Positions 1 through 6,917 of a stretch of DNA of 14,391 nt are shown one piece after another. Under the pieces are notes generated by a model. The model was not told the origin of the DNA and ran no database searches. It worked only from the letters and a program-made list of their open reading frames with translations. The DNA comes from UBA7236 sp964638865 (GTDB lineage Bacteria > Bacteroidota > Bacteroidia > Chitinophagales > BACL12): the NCBI GenBank assembly GCA_964638865.1, contig CAZXBG010000108.1, forward strand, positions 1-14,391. The letters run 5' to 3'. The position numbers and the translations under genes are program-made. The stretch's first letter is position 1. The number at the start of each line of letters is the position of its first letter.

Positions 1-367
1 TGATATTGGATGGAACATTTAATGGGGCTGTATTTATTAGTTTTTTAGCCCAATTAATAAAGTATAAACAGTACAAAATATTTTTAGTAGTGGACGGCCA
101 TTCAGCACATAAAACAAAGTTGGTGAATGCTTGGTTAGAAGAGTATAAAAATAAAATAGAATTATTCTTTCTGCCCCATATAGTCCTGAATTGAATCCAC
201 AAGAATATGTAAATCAAGATTTGAAAACAAACATAATAGGCAAGAAACGCCCTATCAATAAGGCTCAGATGAAAAACAACGTAGAGAATTTTATGTACAA
301 AAGAAAAAGCGATAAAAAGCAAGTGCAAAAGTATTTCCACGCAAGTCATATCAAATATGCTGCGTAG
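1..367 (+). pseudogene. IS630-family transposase, 3' part, frameshifted
   Basis: C-terminal part of a DDE transposase of the IS630/Tc1 type; the 5' end lies outside the window. Reading from base 3 gives LDGTFNGAVF, then FLVVDGHSAH with the second catalytic Asp, then LFFLP. The frame then runs into a stop near 194. Moving by one base after the CCCC run at about 174-177 restores the expected IS630 motif YSPELNPQEYVN, with the third catalytic acid in NPQE, and continues to the typical ending HIKYAA and a TAG at 365-367. The simplest reading is loss of one C from an original CCCCC (LPPYSPEL). The shift lies a few codons before the catalytic Glu, so the in-frame product would be inactive unless the ribosome slips. 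A sequencing error in the homopolymer cannot be excluded. Family assignment is firm; whether the copy is dead is inference. Confidence 0.85.
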
Positions 368-409
368 CGATTTTGTAAGACCTAAATATCTAAGCGATTA
401 ATAAGCTGT

Positions 410-500
410 CTGCCACCTCAAAGCTTGATACGAAGCACAAAACTTCATTTAACCACGGAACCGCCAATTTCTTGTAGGAGGTGCTGTTATGCCTTCGTTG
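410..500 (-). repeat. attC-like palindromic repeat downstream of the defence pair
   Basis: On the minus strand the segment 496 to 447 begins GCATAAC, close to the attC R'' consensus RYYYAAC with one mismatch. It ends GTTAAAT, an exact match to the R' consensus GTTRRRY. Between them an imperfect hairpin forms from ACCTCC (482-477) and GGCGGT (465-460), with one mismatch and an 11-nt loop. AAC/GTT pairs outside it with unpaired bases between, an asymmetry also seen in attC sites. A second pair, CACCTC at 414-419 and GAGGTG at 478-483, encloses a larger loop. The sequence looks like repeats I associate with accessory genes in Bacteroidota genomes, but that is from memory. No integrase is in the window, so an ordinary extragenic palindrome is possible. 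Confidence 0.4.
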
Positions 501-544
501 TTCTTTTTCACTCACAGTTGGAGTGTCTGTTTGGTTTGTGCATA

Positions 545-1375
545 TTACATTTTGCTATCAAAAAATCTATTCATGCCTGCAAATAGATATTTATTAGAAA
601 GCATATCATCAATTTGCTTCCTAACTTCTCTTCTAACAACTCCATCTGTTAGTTCAATGTAAGCCATTTTAAATGCTCTAAATTTTGTAAAAACCGAATA
701 CCTTACATTCTTTAACTCTATTCGATTTATACCATAAAATTCTTCTGCTGCTTTTATATATTTGGAATATTCAGGTTTTGTAGGTGCAATTTTTATTTCC
801 TCTATTGTATCATCGACTTCATAGGCAAAATATGTTACTGGGTCATCAAAATATGGATTTAATAAAAGTGCAGTTTCTGCTTTGTGTTCATTTAAATATT
901 GCTCAAGTGTATAATTCAGAGTAATATCAATAGGGTCAGGTGATATATTCCCTGCTAACTGTTCAATTCTATGGTCTGTTGTTGTTAATGCAATTTGAGG
1001 TTCGGGATATTTATTATTATCAATTGGAAAATTATTGCTCTTATAGCTTTGATTACATATTTGGCAGGCATATAAATAGTTGTCATAAGTATAAGCAAGC
1101 CACCAATAAATACTTTTAGGTCTGTAATGTTCAACATCTCCATGAGCAACTACTTCTGTATTTGCTTCGCAATATGCACACTTTCCATTACTTTCTTTTT
1201 TCAACTGAGTTTTAGCAGTTTTCCAAAATGTGCTTTTAAATTCAATAGATTTGTTTTGGTCATTTAGGAAACTCCTTTGAGCATGCAACAATTCTTTATC
1301 TTTATCTTTTTTGTGAGCCCCTCTATATTTTGCATTGATGGCTTTAGCTGTTCTTTTGTGTTCTAAGGTAACCAT
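545..1375 (-). CDS. ptuB: HNH endonuclease, PtuB-like (Septu-type defence)
   Basis: 276-residue HNH-type nuclease, predicted cytoplasmic. Visible motifs: CAYC at 66-69, VEHYRPK at 81-87 containing the HNH His83, and CQIC at 104-107. The two Cys pairs probably bind a structural zinc, and EHYRPK carries the metal/catalytic histidine. LLNPYFDDP at 171-179 is also typical of the HNH family found with Septu and with retron-associated PtuAB (TIGR02646-like). Translation starts at an ATG three bases after the stop of the upstream ATPase gene, so the two are co-transcribed and probably translationally coupled. In Septu, PtuA and PtuB form a complex that degrades nucleic acid after phage infection. 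No toxin or reverse transcriptase gene is adjacent. The HNH fold is clear; the defence role rests on pairing with the ATPase and on the mobile-element setting. Confidence 0.75.
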   Translation of the reverse strand: MVTLEHKRTAKAINAKYRGAHKKDKDKELLHAQRSFLNDQNKSIEFKSTFWKTAKTQLKKESNGKCAYCEANTEVVAHGDVEHYRPKSIYWWLAYTYDNYLYACQICNQSYKSNNFPIDNNKYPEPQIALTTTDHRIEQLAGNISPDPIDITLNYTLEQYLNEHKAETALLLNPYFDDPVTYFAYEVDDTIEEIKIAPTKPEYSKYIKAAEEFYGINRIELKNVRYSVFTKFRAFKMAYIELTDGVVRREVRKQIDDMLSNKYLFAGMNRFFDSKM

Positions 1376-1378
1376 AAA

Positions 1379-2632
1379 TTATTTTTTTATGTTTAATTGT
1401 GTTTCAATTTTTTCTAATAATTCAATTTCCTTCTTACTTGATTCGGGGGACATTCTTTTGGGTAACTTAGTTTTTAGCGTTTGCTTAACAACTTTCATTT
1501 TTTCTTTATCAATACTACTCAGTGAATCCCCTTTTGATTTTAATATCTCATATTCTTCTTTAGCTTTTTGAACTTCAAAACTTTCGTCAGTTTCTAATCC
1601 AAATACAGGTGTCATTAGCAGTTGATTTACCAGAAGTGATTTTGGAGAACCATTGAATGGTACTATCTCTACGATATTATTAGAGTTTCGCTTTAAGGCA
1701 AATAACTCTCCAGTGTCTGCCTGTTGGGCGGTAAGAGGTGAGTGAGTTGTAGCCACCACTTGAAAGTTAGGAAGTTTATTTCCAATAAAGTCCAGTAATT
1801 TTCTTTGCCATTTCGGGTGAAGATGCAAATCAACTTCATCAATTAACAACAAACCTCTTGCCTCTAATGGCTTTTTATAGTCTTTAAAAGTTTCAGTTAT
1901 TCTAAAAAGCAAATCGCCAATCCAAGCAGCCATGTTTTGGTAGCCATCACTTAATTGGTCAAGTGGAATTATTCCATCTACAGTTTGAAACATCACTTGT
2001 TTTTTTTCTTTGTCAATAGAATGAAAAGTAATTCCTGGTAAAAAATCTTTCAATGCTTCTTTCACTAAATTTATTCCTTCATTTCCTGAACGGTAATCCA
2101 ATTCAATTATCCAAGCTGTAAGCGGATTTAGTGTAGAAGCATTGTCAAATAAGTTTCTAACATTAATTGAACGGCCATTTCTACTTTTTTCAAAATTAGA
2201 AAACACTTCATTTGATAAGCGTCTGCTAGCACCATAAGCTACAACAAAATAATTGCGGTCAGCATTTTCTATAGCATTATCAATTAAATGGAGTGATGCC
2301 TTATTATGAGAAATGATTTTTGAAAGATTATCTCCTCGGTTAAACTTTAAGGAAATAATTCTTTCTTCTCCCTTCTTTGTTTCTAACTCTGCCATAATTG
2401 TGCAACTTTTCTCATTGAATTTAATCCAACTATCAGTGTTGCCCAAAAGTTCACCTAAACCATTACTACCTGATGTGACAAGAGCAATTGATTTTAAAAT
2501 GTTGCTTTTTCCTGTTCCATTCTCTCCTAAAATCAATGTCCATTTTCGGTTTTTGCTTTTTGTTTTTTCAAATGACAATTCAATGTCTGATAGGCATTTG
2601 AAATTATTGAGTGTTAATTTTTTTAGAAACAT
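1379..2632 (-). CDS. ptuA: AAA/ABC-type ATPase, PtuA-like (Septu-type defence)
   Basis: 417-residue ATPase of the RecF/SMC-like overcoming-lysogenization (OLD)/AAA_21 class, and probable partner of the HNH nuclease encoded directly downstream. Motifs in order: Walker A GENGTGKS at 36-43; a conserved VAYGASRRLS at 131-140; the ABC signature LSDGYQ at 227-232; Walker B LLLIDEVD at 261-268, followed by LHLHPKWQ; and the H-loop TTHSP at 295-299. The last ~70 residues are Lys/Glu-rich and probably helical. No TOPRIM nuclease domain is seen, which separates it from OLD proteins and fits PtuA, which supplies ATP binding while PtuB supplies nuclease activity. The ATG at 2632 gives the usual N-terminus MFLKKLTLNNFKCL. 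The ATPase class is certain; the PtuA assignment is inferred from the gene pair. Confidence 0.75.
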   Translation of the reverse strand: MFLKKLTLNNFKCLSDIELSFEKTKSKNRKWTLILGENGTGKSNILKSIALVTSGSNGLGELLGNTDSWIKFNEKSCTIMAELETKKGEERIISLKFNRGDNLSKIISHNKASLHLIDNAIENADRNYFVVAYGASRRLSNEVFSNFEKSRNGRSINVRNLFDNASTLNPLTAWIIELDYRSGNEGINLVKEALKDFLPGITFHSIDKEKKQVMFQTVDGIIPLDQLSDGYQNMAAWIGDLLFRITETFKDYKKPLEARGLLLIDEVDLHLHPKWQRKLLDFIGNKLPNFQVVATTHSPLTAQQADTGELFALKRNSNNIVEIVPFNGSPKSLLVNQLLMTPVFGLETDESFEVQKAKEEYEILKSKGDSLSSIDKEKMKVVKQTLKTKLPKRMSPESSKKEIELLEKIETQLNIKK

Positions 2633-2846
2633 TTTGTTCTGTATTTAGATTGCTATGTTAAATTTTATTTAGGTCGTAAAGTTAAGGTTTTATACATTAT
2701 TGTTTTAAAATTGGTGTCTAACGGTTGGTTGTCTTTCCTTATTATTGTCGATATTTTATTGTCTTGGTCGGTATTTTACAATGAGGCATAACTCAGAGCG
2801 CAGTCGCAGTTGGCAGTGGGCAGATGGTCAACCCCGAACCCAAAAC
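2633..2846. other. Intergenic region between recN and the ATPase gene
   Basis: This gap probably holds the promoter of the defence pair. A possible -7 box, TAACTTTA (one mismatch to TAnnTTTG), reads on the minus strand at 2684-2677, 44 nt before the ATG, with no clear -33 element. GTTAGAC, an exact GTTRRRY box, reads on the minus strand at 2722-2716 and could mark the upstream edge of a cassette-like unit, but such 7-mers occur often by chance. A short imperfect direct repeat (GTCGATATTTTATTG / GTCGGTATTTTACAATG) spans about 2748-2781. A heptamer tract follows at 2806-2826. No convincing gene is present. Confidence 0.3.
2806..2826. repeat. Heptamer tract, GCAGTTG-GCAGTGG-GCAGATG
   Basis: Three consecutive 7-bp units starting at 2806, 2813 and 2820, with degenerate units on each side (GCAGTC before, GTCAACC after). 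It lies just past the recN stop codon and shares the 7-bp period seen in most gaps of this window. Confidence 0.7.
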
Positions 2847-4508
2847 TCATTTCTCCATCAACTCCTTCGCATTTTCCATTGCAGCCTTCGTCGGCTTTTC
2901 GCCGCTCAACATTTTTGCAATTTCAGTCAGGCGCTCGTCGGTATTTAATACTTTTAATTTAGTGTTTGTAGTTTTAGTATTGGATTCTTTGTAGACAAAC
3001 AAATGATGTTGTCCTTTAGATGCAATTTGCGGAAGATGGGTTATTGCGATTAATTGGTGATTTGCAGATAGTTTAACCAATATATTACCCACTTTGTTTG
3101 CTATTTCACCGGAAACACCGGTATCAATTTCGTCAAATATTAATGTTGGTAATGCAACGCTTTTTGCAAGTAATGATTTAATGCACAACATGAGTCGGGA
3201 TAACTCACCCCCACTGGCAACCTTTTTAATGTCCTGTAAGGTAGAACCCTTATTTGCACTGAATAAATATTGAATATGATCTGCGCCACTTTCCGACAAG
3301 AAATTATCTGCGTCAAATTCATGTTTGATCTTTAAAACTGCATCTTTCATTCCAACCTCTATTAATAATTTTGATACGGATTGTTCGAGCGTTACAAAAA
3401 CTGCAATGCGTTTTTCTGACAATTTTTTTGCAGCGAGCGTAGTTTGAATAAATAATTTATTTTGCTCTTTTTTTAATTTTTCAATCTCCTCCTCACTATT
3501 GCTGAAGATATTTAATTTTTCTTTTAATTGATCTCTTAATATGATCAGGTTTTCTGTTGAATTGCAATTGTGTTTTTTCTGCAGACGATATAAAATGTTT
3601 AACTGTTGGGTGATTTCTTCGCTTCGGGAGGTATTTGCAACTACTAATTCTGATTTATTTTCCAGGTCTCTGGTAATGTCTTTTATTTCGATATAACCCG
3701 ATTCTAACCGCTGAATATAACTTTCAAGTTCCGGAGTGTATTTTACAATGGCGTTTAACTGCGTGATCACTAAGCGTAAATTTCCTGATACATTTACAAT
3801 ATCATTCTCCAGTAACGCAACACTCTGAATTAAATTTCTTTTAATTTCCTCTGCATGGGTAAGTTGTGTCAGTTCGGATTCCAATTCTACCTGATCTATA
3901 GTATCGAGTTCCGCTTTATCGAGTTCTTCGAATTGAAATTCAATAAAATCTTTTTCACTCAACGCTTTACTTGTAATTTCCTCTGTTTCGCGTAATTTTT
4001 TACTACACAATTTCCAACTGTGATATTGTGTTTTATAGTTATCCAATAATTCTTTTGTATTGGCCAGTGCATCAATAACAGTCAACTGGAAAATAGAATC
4101 ACCAAGATCCATAGTTTCGTGTTGCGAGTGTATGGTGATCAGTTTGTCGGATAATTTTTGTAATACATTTAAATTTACCGGTGTATCGTTTATAAATGCA
4201 CGTGATTTTCCATTATCGGTTAACTCTCTGCGAATTATAGTCAGATCTTCATAATCTATATTTTCATCCTCAAAAAAAGATTTTAATCCGTAATGAGATA
4301 TTTCAAATTCGGCTTCAACAACACATTTTTTATCCTTACTGAATAAAACTTTACTATCGGCACGTTCACCAAGAATTAAACTGAGTGCACCCAATAAAAT
4401 AGATTTTCCGGCACCTGTTTCTCCTGTAATAATATTCATCTTATCAGAAAAAGGGATCTCCGCCTCATTAATTATTGCATAGTTCGAAATGCGCAGTGTT
4501 TTGAGCAT
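2847..4508 (-). CDS. recN: DNA repair protein RecN
   Basis: SMC-like ATPase acting early in recombinational repair of double-strand breaks. From the chosen ATG at 4508 the protein is 553 residues, the usual RecN length. Motifs: Walker A GETGAGKS at 29-36; a long helical coiled-coil middle at about 150-390; ABC signature ASGGELSR at 431-438; Walker B TLIFDEIDTGVSG at 455-467; and H-loop AITHLPQIAS at 488-497. The frame extends 18 codons further upstream to 4562, but RecN proteins start MLKxLxIxNYAII, and a TAAATTTG promoter box lies three bases before the 4508 ATG, so the longer start is unlikely. In Bacteroidota recN usually follows the DUF4835 gene; here a plus-strand DUF3179 gene separates them, so recN has its own promoter. 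Confidence 0.96.
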   Translation of the reverse strand: MLKTLRISNYAIINEAEIPFSDKMNIITGETGAGKSILLGALSLILGERADSKVLFSKDKKCVVEAEFEISHYGLKSFFEDENIDYEDLTIIRRELTDNGKSRAFINDTPVNLNVLQKLSDKLITIHSQHETMDLGDSIFQLTVIDALANTKELLDNYKTQYHSWKLCSKKLRETEEITSKALSEKDFIEFQFEELDKAELDTIDQVELESELTQLTHAEEIKRNLIQSVALLENDIVNVSGNLRLVITQLNAIVKYTPELESYIQRLESGYIEIKDITRDLENKSELVVANTSRSEEITQQLNILYRLQKKHNCNSTENLIILRDQLKEKLNIFSNSEEEIEKLKKEQNKLFIQTTLAAKKLSEKRIAVFVTLEQSVSKLLIEVGMKDAVLKIKHEFDADNFLSESGADHIQYLFSANKGSTLQDIKKVASGGELSRLMLCIKSLLAKSVALPTLIFDEIDTGVSGEIANKVGNILVKLSANHQLIAITHLPQIASKGQHHLFVYKESNTKTTNTKLKVLNTDERLTEIAKMLSGEKPTKAAMENAKELMEK

Positions 4509-4511
4509 ACG

Positions 4512-4519
4512 CAAATTTA
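4512..4519 (-). promoter_or_regulatory. -7 promoter box of recN, TAAATTTG
   Basis: Exact match to the Bacteroidota -7 consensus TAnnTTTG on the minus strand, ending 3 nt before the recN ATG. Transcription would start at or next to the start codon. No clear -33 TTG is visible at the usual distance. Confidence 0.5.
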
Positions 4520-4602
4520 AGAAAATATGAGGGAATGGGCTGTTTGAAATACGTTTTGTCATACAAATAGGTGGTTAACCGCTTACAATTGATCACTTAG
4601 CA

Positions 4603-4623
4603 AATGAGTAATGAGTAATGAGT
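4603..4623. repeat. Heptamer tract, AATGAGT x3
   Basis: Three perfect tandem copies of AATGAGT. The same unit recurs as four copies at 14364-14391, about 9.7 kb away. Confidence 0.9.
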
Positions 4624-4696
4624 TTTACTAGGGGATAACCGGAGGTGTAATTTTCGTCAGAAACTATTGATTCAATCGGAGCGGTTAATAAACATA

Positions 4697-4731
4697 CTTT
4701 TCACTTTTCACTTTTCACTTTTCACTTTTCA
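4697..4731. repeat. Heptamer tract, CTTTTCA x5
   Basis: Five perfect tandem copies of CTTTTCA (TGAAAAG on the other strand), in the divergent promoter region 69 nt before the DUF3179 start codon. Perfect short arrays of this kind are prone to copy-number change. Confidence 0.95.
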
Positions 4732-4786
4732 TTCCCTCCCCCCATTAAATTCTTTGTAAATGTCTAAAATCCTGAATCGCAAATTC

Positions 4787-4794
4787 TAATTTTG
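4787..4794 (+). promoter_or_regulatory. -7 promoter box of the DUF3179 gene, TAATTTTG
   Basis: Exact TAnnTTTG match ending five bases before the ATG at 4800. A TTTG at 4753-4756 is about 30 nt upstream, farther than the usual 17-23 nt, so no good -33 element is assigned. Confidence 0.5.
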
Positions 4795-4799
4795 TTTAT

Positions 4800-5990
4800 A
4801 TGAAAAAATGGATACTTCCAATAAGCCTTTTATTACTTTTTGTTTTTGAAATTTTGGGTATTTATTTCACAATGCCGTTCCCGGCCAGTCAATATGACAA
4901 TACGATCGGCATTGCATGGTTTTTTCATAAAAATCTGCTTTGGATAAGAGGGTTTTTTCTTTTAGTGGTGATATGGCAGGCATATAAACTTATTGGCCAT
5001 AAAAAATTTGGACGATTAAGTTTTACGGTGTTTTTTCTGATTTTATATTCTTTGATAGCTTATTTTATCAATTTCAAAATGAATGCCGATAAAATGTTTT
5101 ATCAGCCTGAGAATAAAATATTCGTTTCCGGAACCGACAATAAAGTTGCTGCGGAAAAGTTGATAATTGGAATAGTGTTAAATGGTGAGGCAAGGGCTTA
5201 TCCCATTGAAATAATTGGATATCACCATCAGGTGCGAGATTTAGTTGGGGGACAAGAAGTGATGGTTACCTATTGCACGGTTTGCAGAACCGGTCGTGTA
5301 TATGATCCTATTGTGAATGGGCAAAAAGAAAATTTCCGTTTGGTGGGAATGGATCATTTTAATGCAATGTTTGAGGATGAAAGAACCGGCAGCTGGTGGA
5401 GGCAGGCAACAGGAGAATCTATTGCAGGTAAATTAAAAGGAACAAAACTTCCGGAAATATTTTCTGAACAAATGACTCTTGCTGCTTGGACAAGAAAACA
5501 TCCCCAAACAAAAACAATGCAGCCGGATACTGTTTTTTTAAAACAATACAAAGATCTTACAGGATTTGATGATGGAACTATAAAAAGCGACCTCGAACGC
5601 AGGGATGAGAATGCTTTTCAATTTAAATCTTGGGTGGTAGCTATTCAAATCAATTCAAAATCAAAAGCTTACGACTGGAACCATTTGCTTAAAATGAAAG
5701 TAATTAATGATGATTTTGAAAAAACACCGGTCTTATTAGTAATTGAAAATGACAATAAAAGTTTTCATGTTTGGAACAGAAATGTTGAGAATGAAACATT
5801 GCAATTTACACCTGGGGAAAATGGTATTAATTTCCGCGACCTTAATTCGAATTCGTCATGGAATTATGATGGAATTTGCACCGAAGGTGTGTTTGTTGGA
5901 AAACAATTGGTAGCCATTAAATCAAGCCAGGAATTTTATCACGCATGGTTGCAATTTAATCCGGGAGGAGAGGAGTATAATAAAAAATAA
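4800..5990 (+). CDS. DUF3179 domain-containing membrane protein
   Basis: 396-residue protein of unknown function. Three hydrophobic helices at about 5-24, 47-65 and 75-93 anchor it in the inner membrane; the rest is soluble. The soluble part is a DUF3179 domain: YCTVCRTG at 158-165 gives a CxxC pair (Cys159, Cys162), followed by ERTGSWWRQATGESIAGKLKG at about 194-214 and WTRKHPQT around 230-237. HH at 142-143 precedes the CxxC. The Cys/His set could bind metal or act in redox chemistry, but no activity is established for the family that I know of. Codon use does not look foreign. It converges on the DUF4835 gene with a 27-nt gap, and interrupts the common Bacteroidota order DUF4835 - recN on the opposite strand, so it may have been inserted there. 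Confidence 0.85.
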   Translation: MKKWILPISLLLLFVFEILGIYFTMPFPASQYDNTIGIAWFFHKNLLWIRGFFLLVVIWQAYKLIGHKKFGRLSFTVFFLILYSLIAYFINFKMNADKMFYQPENKIFVSGTDNKVAAEKLIIGIVLNGEARAYPIEIIGYHHQVRDLVGGQEVMVTYCTVCRTGRVYDPIVNGQKENFRLVGMDHFNAMFEDERTGSWWRQATGESIAGKLKGTKLPEIFSEQMTLAAWTRKHPQTKTMQPDTVFLKQYKDLTGFDDGTIKSDLERRDENAFQFKSWVVAIQINSKSKAYDWNHLLKMKVINDDFEKTPVLLVIENDNKSFHVWNRNVENETLQFTPGENGINFRDLNSNSSWNYDGICTEGVFVGKQLVAIKSSQEFYHAWLQFNPGGEEYNKK

Positions 5991-6017
5991 AATACACCAA
6001 AAGCTTCGAAAGCAGAT

Positions 6018-6917
6018 CTACTTACCGGTCAGCAACTCCTGATAACTATCTGCATTTACGGGATCTAATCTAATTAAATAAGAGATTCCTTTTGCTTTTT
6101 CAGCGGGTGGTGCCTTTGAATATATGCCCAATAATTCGTCGCTTTTTGCGCTGAAAAATAATTGCATAACCATGCTGTTCGGCTGTGTGCGGTTAACATT
6201 ATCGAGAGTTTGTAATGCCTTTGTAATTGTGGAAACAGGTTTAATCTGGTCGTTATACATATTGTCGAGCCCCTGACGATGGTATTGATAAAATACATCT
6301 CTTACGACAGAAAATTTGGCGTCCATTAAATTATTGATATACCAATATCTGTTCCTGGTTCCGTCATAACTTTTCCAACCTTTTGAATCACTATTCGAAG
6401 CCTGATTAACAATAGTTTGTGCTTTTACAAAATATTTATCACCACCTTTTAATGCAAAAGAATCATAATCCAACCCAATAATAATATACGCATAATAAGC
6501 TAACATGGCGGTCAGATTATTGGTGTATTGATTTTCATTGTATTCAAGTGGTTGATATTCAGAATAAATAAATTCAAAATCTTTATCCTGAAAATTAAAT
6601 AAAGTGGAATTATAATCTGACCCAAAAACAGGTCTGCGGGAAACTATACTCGTTTGTGCTCTGAATTTATCGCTGGAAAGTTCTTCTGTAATGGAAATTA
6701 ATATCTGACATTCAATTCTTTCTTCCGGAAGAAAAACATCATCTGTCCATTTGCGTGTATTCATAAATTCGAATATCGCAGTTTCTAAAGTTTTAAATAT
6801 TTTGGGATCAGTTTGTGTTACTTTTTCGGCATTAATAGTAACAGCACAATTAATTTCCTGTGCAAATAATTGCGACCCGAAAAAAACAAAAGTTAGAATT
6901 ATTAATATTTTACGCAT
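6018..6917 (-). CDS. DUF4835 family secreted protein (PorD-like)
   Basis: 299-residue exported protein: a typical signal peptide at 1-19/20 with cleavage near LFAQ|E, then no further membrane segments. The region RPVFGSDYNSTLFNF (95-109), EYQPLEYNENQYTNNLTAML (around 120-139) and the LDYDSFALKGGDKYF segment (149-163) are hallmarks of the DUF4835 family. Databases have, as I recall, named this family PorD and linked it to type IX secretion; I cannot verify that here, so no symbol is given. The start codon overlaps the end of coaBC by 8 nt, so translation is probably coupled. It is the last gene of the bamD - rpoZ - coaBC - DUF4835 transcript. Likely location is periplasm or outer membrane. Confidence 0.88.
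   Translation of the reverse strand: MRKILIILTFVFFGSQLFAQEINCAVTINAEKVTQTDPKIFKTLETAIFEFMNTRKWTDDVFLPEERIECQILISITEELSSDKFRAQTSIVSRRPVFGSDYNSTLFNFQDKDFEFIYSEYQPLEYNENQYTNNLTAMLAYYAYIIIGLDYDSFALKGGDKYFVKAQTIVNQASNSDSKGWKSYDGTRNRYWYINNLMDAKFSVVRDVFYQYHRQGLDNMYNDQIKPVSTITKALQTLDNVNRTQPNSMVMQLFFSAKSDELLGIYSKAPPAEKAKGISYLIRLDPVNADSYQELLTGK

Larger units (their letters stand above)
4563..4799. other. Divergent intergenic region, recN / DUF3179 gene
   Basis: This gap between two divergent genes contains both promoter boxes at its edges, two heptamer tracts (AATGAGT and CTTTTCA), and a 9-bp inverted repeat TTAACCGCT (4575-4583) / AGCGGTTAA (4680-4688) with 96 nt between the arms. No open reading frame with recognisable content was found. 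Confidence 0.4.

Noticed and set aside
509..525. CACTC/GAGTG hairpin downstream of the HNH gene as a terminator
   Set aside because: Five-bp stem; on the minus strand it is followed by A residues, not T.
545..2632. Retron with PtuAB effector
   Set aside because: No reverse transcriptase or msr/msd-like structure next to the pair in this window.
2745..2948. Plus-strand open frame of 67 codons
   Set aside because: It runs antisense over the recN 3' end and a heptamer tract, with no family-like content.
4509..4562. Longer recN start at 4562
   Set aside because: The extra 18 residues precede the family's conserved MLKTLRISNYAII start and overlap the TAAATTTG box.
4575..4688. 9-bp inverted repeat TTAACCGCT / AGCGGTTAA as transposon ends
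   Set aside because: One 9-bp match in about 240 nt is not far from chance, and no target duplication or transposase is present; kept only as a note in the intergenic entry.
4697..4731. CTTTTCA array as a possible CRISPR array
   Set aside because: Units are 7 bp with no spacers between them; it is a simple tandem repeat.
5999..6013. AAGCTTCGAAAGC hairpin between convergent genes as a bidirectional terminator
   Set aside because: Only four base pairs are certain, with a 3-nt loop and a short T-run on one side; too weak to annotate.
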